From NCBI RefSeq assembly GCF_000247695.1, contig NW_004624842.1, positions 4,527,627 to 4,591,626 of the forward strand: a DNA stretch of 64,000 nt. Direction: 5' to 3'. Under the pieces are notes generated by a model. It was not told the origin of the DNA. It was given only the letters and a program-made list of their open reading frames with translations, and did no database searches. The DNA comes from Heterocephalus glaber. Its lineage: Eukaryota; Chordata; Mammalia; Rodentia; Bathyergidae. Shown one piece after another: positions 56,717 through 64,000 of the stretch. Numbering within the stretch: the stretch's first letter is position 1; the number at the start of each line of letters is the position of its first letter. Position numbers and translations under genes: made by a program.

Positions 56717-57224
56717 CAGTAACTTATTGTTATCTAACAGTAAGCCTGTATTTAAGTTTTTCCAATTGTCTCCAAAATGACTTTTGTAGCTGATTTGTTT
56801 GAAGTAGAATCAAATTAAGGGCCTCACAATGCATTTGCTGTAGTTTTTTTTGTTGTTCTTGTTTGTGGTCCTGGGGATTAAACCTAGCCCCTCGTTAAGC
56901 ACTCTACCACTGAGCTACACACTCAACCCCTTTCTATAGTCTATTTTTAAACTTAGAACACTTCTGTTTTCATCTGTGCCCAATCCCCTTTTTTCCATTC
57001 CATGGATTTGTTGACACTAGAACAGTTTTCTTACTGAACATCTCACGTTCTGGATTTACATAATTGTTTTTGTCGCCTTTAATTTTTATATTTCCCCAAA
57101 ATAGAAGGTTAAAACTTATGTATTACATTCTAAAGACTCAATTATATTCTAATTACTCATTTTGACATTCTTCACGTTGCTTTGTATCATGGGGTACATA
57201 AATGTCTTTTTTTTTTTTTTTTCC

Positions 57225-57316
57225 TTTGGCTTTTTTTTTGGTACAGGGGATCAAACTTGGGACCTTACACTTGTGAGACAGGTGGCAGCACCACTGAGCT
57301 AGATCCCCGGCCCAAG
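57225..57316 (-). repeat. ID SINE
   Basis: TTTTTTGGTACAGGGGATCA to CTGAGCTAGATCCCCGGCCC. 'gtacataaatgtctt' is duplicated at 57,193 and 57,317. Confidence 0.93.
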
Positions 57317-57829
57317 TACATAAATGTCTTAATGGTTGTCTCTTTATTATTGGTAAATTTTATCACAGGGTTAATCTGGTAATTGCCAGATCTCTCCAGA
57401 TTCTTCATTGTAAAGTTGCATTTTTCTTCTTTTGTGACTAACAAATGTGTAAGCAAATTTTATCAATGGTGAACATTTTTTCAAATAATGAATGTAGCTC
57501 ATCTTGCTAGCATTTGTTTTTAACAGCATGTGACTGTTCATTATAGATTCACTATTTTCTTTTGTGTTTTTACTATGTATGTACAATTTTATTCAATATA
57601 ACAAAGAGTTGTGCATTGTTCTAAAAGATAAATTTCAAGTGTCTGAATATAGCTAAAAGCAAGTAAAATTTAATCAGAGAGATTGATTCTTTGATAGGAT
57701 TTTGTGAATTGTGCTTTTTAAAAAAAAAAACTTTAAACAGACAAAAATCATAAAACCCTTAAGTCGGAAGCTCCTTTTTTTTTTAATTGTGAAGTAGAGA
57801 TAAATTTTGGGTTCATAAAAATTGATTTA

Positions 57830-58018
57830 GCCAGGTGTAGTGGCACCTGCCTGTAATTCCTGCACTCTGGGAAGCTGAGGCAGGAGGATCACAAGTTCAA
57901 CCCCAGCATAGGCAATTTAGTGACTTAGCAAGAGCCTGTCTCAAAATAAAAAATAAAGAGCTGAGATGTAGCTCAATGCAAAGACCCTGGGTTTAATCCC
58001 CAGTAACACATACAAAAT
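57830..58018 (+). repeat. B1-ID dimeric SINE
   Basis: A B1-like unit ('agccaggtgtagtggcacct' to 'gagcctgtctcaaaataaaa') runs into 'gagctgagatgtagctcaat' and 'gtttaatccccagtaaca'. Confidence 0.7.
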
Positions 58019-58054
58019 AATAATAATAAAATTAAAAATTTTTAAATTAAGATA

Positions 58055-58142
58055 AGGACTGGGGATTTAGCTCAGTGGTTCCGCAATCTGCCTTGAAAGT
58101 GCAAGGTCCCAAGTTCGATCCCTGGTACCAAAAAAAAAAAAA
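58055..58142 (+). repeat. ID SINE
   Basis: GGACTGGGGATTTAGCTCAGTGG to GATCCCTGGTACC and A12. 'aattaagataa' is duplicated on both sides. Confidence 0.93.
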
Positions 58143-58402
58143 TTAAGATAAAAGTTGTTTTACACATCTATCTGAAAAGCACCTAGGATTTGTTTTTATT
58201 CCTTGGCTTCTGTTTTCATTTGACTATCTTTTATGTAACAATTCTTTACTGTCTTTTCTATCATTCTTATCAATTTTTTTCTTGCTCTTTCTTTTTTGAC
58301 AGATTATACTTAAATAGGATTTACCTTTCAAACCACAAAAATTTTGCATGTTTATTGCAACATGGCAAATATCATCTAAACTGTATGACAAAAAAGCTAG
58401 CC

Positions 58403-58502
58403 AGGGCTGGGGATTTAGCTCAGTGGTTCCACCATCTATCTTACAAGTGCCAAGGTCCCAAATTCGATCCCCGGTCCAAAAAAAAAAAAAAAAAAAAAAA
58501 AT
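58403..58502 (+). repeat. ID SINE
   Basis: GGGCTGGGGATTTAGCTCAGTGG to GATCCCCGGTCC with an A tail of about 23. Confidence 0.92.
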
Positions 58503-58649
58503 TAGCATCTTCCTATCCTCCCAGCTACCCAAATGTAATAGCCTATCATTCTTCCACATTTTCCTCTATGTTCTTAGAAGTACAAAGTGCGTACACCGAT
58601 TTGCTTTCTTTTATTTTATGCAACCATCATGATACCATACACATTAAGC

Positions 58650-58860
58650 AAATCTAACTCACTCTTTACTGTCTGCATAATATTCTGTGTTGTTTTCACT
58701 CAATGGAATGGATATTAAGTCTATTTCTGATCTTTTCCCATCACATTCTTGTGCATATACTATATCTTTAAGAAAAAGAGCTTTTACATTTGTAGGATAA
58801 ATCCTCAAATGTAGGTTAAAAGATTGCTGATTTCAATTTTATTGGAAACTGCAAGATTTT
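58650..58860 (-). repeat. Old L1-like fragment
   Basis: 'ctttactgtctgcataatat', 'caatggaatggatattaagt' and 'atttgtaggataaatcctca' resemble antisense old L1 3' text. Confidence 0.5.
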
Positions 58861-58936
58861 TTTTTTTTACAGAGGTTGTCACAATTCTTAATCTACTGAC
58901 ACTGAAGAAGAATAATTTCTTGATAAATAGTCCTTA

Positions 58937-58973
58937 AAGGGTTGGGTTGGGTTGGGTTGGGTTGGGTTGGGTT
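58937..58973. repeat. (GGGTT)n microsatellite
   Basis: Seven near-perfect GGGTT units, at the T-tail end of a minus old ID-like SINE (to about 59,041). Confidence 0.95.
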
Positions 58974-59401
58974 TTGTTGGAGCTGAGGATCAAACTCTCA
59001 GGGCAGGCCTAAGCAAGCATACTACCTCTACCCCCCAGCCCAGTCTTTGAGTTTTAATTTAATTTTTTGTTTTTGTTTTTTGAAATTTTTTAAGCTTAAA
59101 AAAGAACTTGAGATTTTGTTTAGTTCTAGCTCCAGTGGTCTCTCCTCTTATTTTATAATGTAAGATTCTTAGGCTGAGAGAGTTTGTGTCCAGATTCATG
59201 TTAACAACTTATGGAAAGGCTACAACCAGAAAGAATACTGCATACTCACCCCGCTGTGCTCAGCCTAGCCCTCTTTCCATTTTTACCCTATAAAGTTTTA
59301 TCACATATAATGCTACTCTATATTAAATATATACCCAGTTGATTTTACTGCTAATAATTTAAAATATGTCTTTATTAAGAGCATTAAAAAATGGATACTG
59401 A

Positions 59402-59495
59402 GGGGCCGGGGATTTAGCTCAGTGGTTTTGCTGCCTGCTGCGCAAGCTCAAGGACCCAAGTTGGATCCCTGATACCAAAAAAAAAAAAATTGGAT
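59402..59495 (+). repeat. ID SINE
   Basis: GGGGCCGGGGATTTAGCTCAGTGG to GATCCCTGATACC and A13. 'ggatactgagg' is duplicated on both sides. Confidence 0.93.
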
Positions 59496-60944
59496 ACTGA
59501 GGTTTGAAAATGGTTGCATAGACAAATTTCCTTATATGGAAGGTGAAGCAACTGTGATAGTGCAGTTATGAATTCAGGACAGCTGTGTTCTCCATTTATT
59601 TGTTTCCTTGTTTGTTTTTGCAGTTGTCATTTTAATACCTTTTTTTCAGAGAATAAGTAGAAGAGTAAACATTAAATTTGAAAGTATGATGTTATAGCAT
59701 ATTTATTTTTTATTACTAAATTCTTTTATTGGTACATTTTAGGTATACAACACATTTACCTTTCTCATTGAGAGCTTGTACCTTTAAATGATGCATTTTG
59801 GTATAGCATATTTACGGTTTAAAACACAGAAGTAAAATAACAAGAGTGACTGAATCTATAGCTAACATCTGTGAGCTAAGGCAAATCATGAAACCTCTGT
59901 GGGACTCTGTTTCTGACTCCCACTTAATTAGAATGTTTTAGAGATTCTGTCTAAGCCAAAGGCACTGTATCTGGTTTTTTCAGTGTGTTAATTTAAATAT
60001 ACAACTCATAAGGAGTAGATAAAGATAATAAATTTTGAAATAAATACACAAAACCACTACAGAGGTATTTTGAAAATATCTTAAGCTTTCTAGGTGATTA
60101 TAGTAAGCTTTTCTTGTTAAAAACCACTGGACTAGACATCATCTGGTGTCTTTTACACTTCTATCTGAATAAAATTAGCAAAAACAGTGATAGAAAAAAT
60201 TTGGTCATCATAAAACTTTATTTTGAATATGTTTATTGGGTTTATATTTAGTCTTCTGATGTTTATCTTCTTCCTCTTTGCCTATTTTCCTTTTTGTCTA
60301 GGTCCTGGGAGGAATGGAGAGGGGTCCTACTGACTTTCTTTTCTGAGAGTGGTCAGAGAGTTCTTAAACAGGTCTGTTGATTCTATAGAATACAAATGAA
60401 CGTTTGATGTATAAAAGACTTAGTTTCAACTTAAACAAAAGTTTGAATTTAAGACATAAATTACTTATTAAAAAGAAGGCATTTTGATCTCAATGTCCAT
60501 AGAGTATTTTACTTTGGCAAGCTGCGTTTGATCGAAACTAATTAAATAAGACCTGCTTAATAGAAAAACATCTGAGTTATGTCTTTGTCAGTTATGTTGA
60601 ATGAGTATAATATGATGGAATTCTTTATTGGTTCCATGGAAAAAACTAAGGAAAGGTAGAAAGGTGAATTTCTCAGTTGATTTTAGAGGGGAATGGAGGT
60701 AAGGATAAATTCAAAAAATAATGTAATTTTTCATTTGGTCCTTTCTGATGTTTTCAGAATTTATAACATTGGAGGAAAAAAAAAAAGCTGCCTTACAAGT
60801 CTCACGGAAGGGCAAGTGTATATAGTAATTGTTTTCATTCAGGTACTTGTTTCTGTGTCATCACAAATTAAATTTATCATTATTCACACAGATAAGAAGT
60901 CTAGATTAGTGATTTTCAAAACTTGTCTTCACATTGGAATCACT

Positions 60945-61065
60945 GCCAGGTGTGGTGGCATGTGCCTATAATGCCAGCACTTGGGAGGCTGAGGCAGGAG
61001 GATCAGCGTGAGTTCGAGGCCAGCCTGGACTACATAGTGTGAGACTTTGTCTCAAAAAACCACAT
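60945..61065 (+). repeat. B1 SINE
   Basis: 'gccaggtgtggtggcatgtg' to 'gactttgtctcaaaaaacca'. 'acattggaatcact' is duplicated at 60,930 and 61,062. Confidence 0.9.
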
Positions 61066-62104
61066 TGGAATCACTTATGGTTCTTGGAAAACTACTGATG
61101 CCTTTATTTCTTTCCTACCCTCTCAGATTGTGATTTAATTGACCTGGAGGTATGGCCTAGATTTTGATAGTTTTTAATGATCCTATGAGTAGGTGATTTT
61201 CAAGTGCAGAAAAATTTGAGAACAACTGTTCTAGCTAGTTAAAGGAGAACTGGCCAGTTTGTTACTTGAGACTTTTGAATAAATTATATTCTGTAAGTAT
61301 TAGATAAGTGCTGTGGTTTGAGAATTTTATGCTTTAAACCTAAAGTATTGCTTGAATATAAGCTCCCTGTCTATAATTTCATCTATGTTTCTTTAGCATT
61401 TAGAACACTACCTGGCATATATTGCGTACTTTTGAATCAGTGAATGAATCCATCAGTCTCTAGTGAGCTGAAAATGTGCTTTAACCAAATACTCAAGTAG
61501 TCTCAGTATATAGAGTGTAGAGTCCAGCTTTTACAGGATCTAACTACCTGGGCTCAAATCATGGCACAATTCATGTGGTCTTAACCAAGTAATTTCTCTG
61601 TGCCACAGTTTCCTCATTTGTAAAATTGGGGCAGGTAATAGAACTTAATTAATCATGTCAGTAATATGAAGCACTTAGAACAGTTCATGGCATATAATAA
61701 TGTTCTGTAAGTTTGAGCTACTTTAGAATTCAAGAAGCTCCAGATTCTCTGCAGTTTTGGTTATTTATCTGTAGAGTACTATTTTCTCGCAAAAGTAGCA
61801 TATTGTACTCAGTGATTTACACCTTGATTTTTTTTTCTCACTAATATATCTTGGAGATCTTTCCAGGTAGGTACACCAACAGCATTTTCTTGCTGCATTT
61901 TTTTTTAACATTTCTTTTTATGGATGTACTGTAATCAGTACCTACTGATGTACACCTGGATAATTTCCTATCTTTCGCTGTTACAAATAAGTGCGTAGTG
62001 AATAACCATATATATATGTCATCTTGTTTGCTGACAAATGTATCTGTAAGATCCCTATTCAAAAATCAAATTGCTGGGTTATGGTAAATGTAATAGTAGT
62101 TTTT

Positions 62105-62192
62105 TGTTTGTTTTTTGGTACTGGGGATCAAACGCAGGACCTTGCGCTTTCGAGGCAAGCAGCGGCACCACTGAGCTAAATCCCTGGCCCTT
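62105..62192 (-). repeat. ID SINE
   Basis: TTTTTTGGTACTGGGGATCA to CTGAGCTAAATCCCTGGCCC. Confidence 0.92.
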
Positions 62193-62194
62193 GC

Positions 62195-62335
62195 TTTTGT
62201 TTTTTGAGACAAGGTCTCACTATGTAGTCTAGGCTGGCATTGAACTCACTGTGGAGGCCAGGCTGCACTCAAACTCACAGTCTCTGCCTCCCTTGTGCTA
62301 GAATTACAAGCATGTGCCATCACACCAGCCAGTAA
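62195..62335 (-). repeat. B1 SINE
   Basis: 'gttttttgagacaaggtctc' to 'gtgccatcacaccagcc'. Confidence 0.85.
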
Positions 62336-62599
62336 TTTTGATAGATACAACCATACTATTGGTGTTACACCAATTTGCACTACCACTAACAATGAATGAG
62401 CCTGTTTCTCTATAACCTCACCAAGATTACACATTATCAAATTTTTGGAATTTTGCTAATCCAGTGAATTAAAGTCTTTTGCTTTATATTTGTAAAGTTG
62501 CATATTTTTATACATGCTTAGATTTTATCTGTATTTCTTTTACCCTGAATTTTCTTTTTTAAATTTACATAAATATGTATATATCATTTTAAAAATTTA

Positions 62600-62722
62600 T
62601 TTATTTATTGAAACAGAGTCTCGCTTTATAATTCAAGCTCACTATGTAGCCCAGGCTGGCCTAGAACTCATGGCAATCCTTTTGCCTCAGCCACCCAAGT
62701 GCTGGGATTCTAGACATGCACC
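62600..62722 (-). repeat. B1 SINE
   Basis: 'ttgaaacagagtctcgcttt' to 'gctgggattctagacatgca'. Confidence 0.8.
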
Positions 62723-62999
62723 TCCTTCTCAGTATTGTGATCATGTTCTGTGGCTAATTTTAGACACAAAAATTTGTTCAAATTGTTGATCTTTTTATTT
62801 TATAAATCTATATAAGCACACACATACACATACACATTTTTCCTAAAGCTTTTTTTTTTATATATAATGAGGTTTACTTTTTTTAGTGATAGGGATTGAA
62901 ACCAGCACCTTGTGAATGCTAGGCTTGCATTTTGCCACTGAGATATACCCTTGGCCCTGAGATTTGCTCTATTGTCAGTGATATGATTGCAGATATTTT

Positions 63000-63660
63000 A
63001 ACTTGCATTGTCATTTGTTTTTATGACCTTGTCTTGCAGAATTTTTTTATTTATCAGAATTTATTGATCTTTTCTTTTATGTCTGTAGATTTTTAGCCTT
63101 AAATTAGAAAAATCTTTCCCACTCAAGGGTTATAAAATTTCTTTTGTGCTTCCTTGTAATACTTTGAGTTTCATTTATTACATTGAAATTGTGATCCATT
63201 TGGAGGTATCTTATAGAACATGTGGTATGAATCTAATTTTACATTTTTTCCAGCTGGCCACCCAGTTGTTCATTTAGTGAAAAATCCATTTTTTTCTTCA
63301 CCTTTATGAGATATAATTCTATATACATTTTGGTCTTTTTTTTTTTTTTTTTTGAGACAGGCTCTTGCTTGAACTCACTGTATATCCGAGGCTGCTCTCA
63401 AACTTGCAGTGATCGTCCTGGCTCAGCCTCCTGAGTTCTGGAATTACAGGCGTGCGCCACCACGCTCAGCTATTTTGGAGATTTCTATTCTCATTGCAAT
63501 TGAGAATAGATTCCCTATTGTTCCATTGGTCTCCCATTCACTTATAATCATTTGAACTATTGAAACTTTATGTTTTGGTGTCTGGTAAAACTTGTCCCTT
63601 TCACTGGTCTTATTTTCAAAGGATTCCTGACTACTTACTTCCATATGAATTTATTTTCTT
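63000..63660 (-). repeat. Old L1 fragment, antisense, with B1
   Basis: 'ttatttatcagaatttattg', 'ttgtgatccatttggaggta', 'tccagctggccacccagttg' and, after the B1 (63,345-63,475), 'ccctattgttccattggtct' are antisense L1 landmarks in order. Confidence 0.75.
63345..63475 (-). repeat. B1 SINE
   Basis: T18 GAGACAGGCTCTTGCTTG to 'gcgtgcgccaccacgctcag'. Confidence 0.88.
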
Positions 63661-63684
63661 TGATTTTGGCCATTTTTATTTGTT

Positions 63685-64000
63685 TTTTTATTTAGTTTTA
63701 TTGGTACATTTTAAGTATGCAATATAATGACATTCATCATTGGGAATTTTCACCTTTATATAATCTCTCTTAGTTCTTTTGTTCCCCAATTCTCTGCCCT
63801 CCCTATTTACAAAGACTTTGTTTCCATTTTTTCATTTTCTCATATTAATTCCATTCCCTTCTTTCCTTTCCCCTACACCTCCTACTTCCCCTTCCCCTTT
63901 GCTCCTTTCCTTCCTACTTCACATTATCTATTATACCTTTTAGTCCTTATTTACACTTTCAGTTTCTCACACTAGAGAAACTATTCAGTATTTACACATG
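63685..64000 (-). repeat. L1 3' UTR end, runs off the window
   Basis: It starts 'ttttattggtacattttaag' and matches the reverse complement of 32,650-33,072 right up to 'tatttacacatg' at the window edge. Confidence 0.75.

Larger units (their letters stand above)
61800..62480 (-). repeat. Old L1 3' region, antisense, with ID and B1 insertions
   Basis: 'ggagatctttccaggtaggt', 'ctgttacaaataagtgcgta', 'tcaaattgctgggttatggt' and, after the SINEs, 'ccagtaattttgatagatac' and 'caatttgcactaccactaac' are antisense L1 text in order. The ID is at 62,108-62,190 and the B1 at 62,195-62,335. Confidence 0.7.
43323..64000 (+). other. Presumed NCOA6 intron 1
   Basis: No NCOA6 coding exon (glutamine- and proline-rich protein) or other coding exon is seen. 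The sequence is SINEs, L1, MaLR and DNA elements. The assignment depends on the CpG island being the NCOA6 promoter. Confidence 0.5.

Noticed and set aside
58937..58973. Interstitial telomere repeat
   Set aside because: The unit is GGGTT, not TTAGGG, and it lies in a SINE tail.
3059..62190. Many tRNA-like sequences with A and B boxes
   Set aside because: They are ID SINEs: they lack a proper tRNA fold and CCA-compatible end, carry A tails and target duplications, and are repeated dozens of times.
1..64000. CRISPR arrays, operons, riboswitches or other prokaryotic features
   Set aside because: The window is mammalian, and the recurring units are SINEs and microsatellites with irregular spacing.

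Overview
This is mammalian genomic DNA, almost certainly from a rodent. It holds one well-supported protein-coding gene on the + strand, GGT7 (gamma-glutamyltransferase 7). Exons 2 to 15 lie between 6,255 and 23,438, and the 3' UTR ends near 24,030. All 14 exons have AG/GT borders and join in one frame for about 606 codons. The first coding exon (about 57 residues in human) is not visible, so 1-6,254 is read as intron 1. About 19 kb beyond GGT7 a CpG island (about 42,940-43,760) carries a promoter-like, GC-box-rich stretch and a good candidate non-coding first exon ending at 43,322. In human 20q11.22 GGT7 is followed in the same direction by NCOA6, so I infer that this island is the NCOA6 promoter and that 43,323-64,000 is its first intron. 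No NCOA6 coding exon is visible.

The rest is interspersed repeats. The commonest are tRNA-Ala-type ID SINEs in an abundant young form and an older, more diverged form. B1 SINEs with the internal duplication and B1+ID dimers are also common. This mix fits a non-murid rodent; my best guess is a beaver (Castorimorpha), from SINE style alone. Older L1, L2, MIR, MaLR LTR (MLT1-like and MT/ORR1-like) and Tigger-like DNA elements fill much of the remainder.

Region by region: 1-24,030 GGT7 with intronic SINE/L2/MIR; 24,030-26,600 L1M, MaLR and SINEs; 26,640-34,340 layered L1 ORF2 and 3' ends riddled with ID/B1, plus an ATP5MG retrocopy joined to an L1 3' end; 34,344-36,919 a minus-strand retrocopy carrying piggyBac-transposase sequence; 37,030-42,900 L1, SINEs, L2 and an RPS7 pseudogene; 42,940-43,760 CpG island; 43,760-64,000 presumed NCOA6 intron 1 with SINEs, L1, MaLR, a Tigger-like element and a DNA transposon that landed inside a B1.

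The most unusual object is the 34,344-36,919 insert. It splits an old L1, is flanked by a long A/T-rich target-site duplication, and has a poly(A) signal and A-rich tail on the minus strand. Its 5' part is GC-rich and not piggyBac. Its body is the C-terminal part of a piggyBac-family DDD transposase, and the C-terminal cysteine-rich zinc domain plus following UTR is present three times in tandem. This looks like a processed copy of an mRNA from a piggyBac-derived gene or a host-piggyBac fusion transcript whose source lies elsewhere in the genome.
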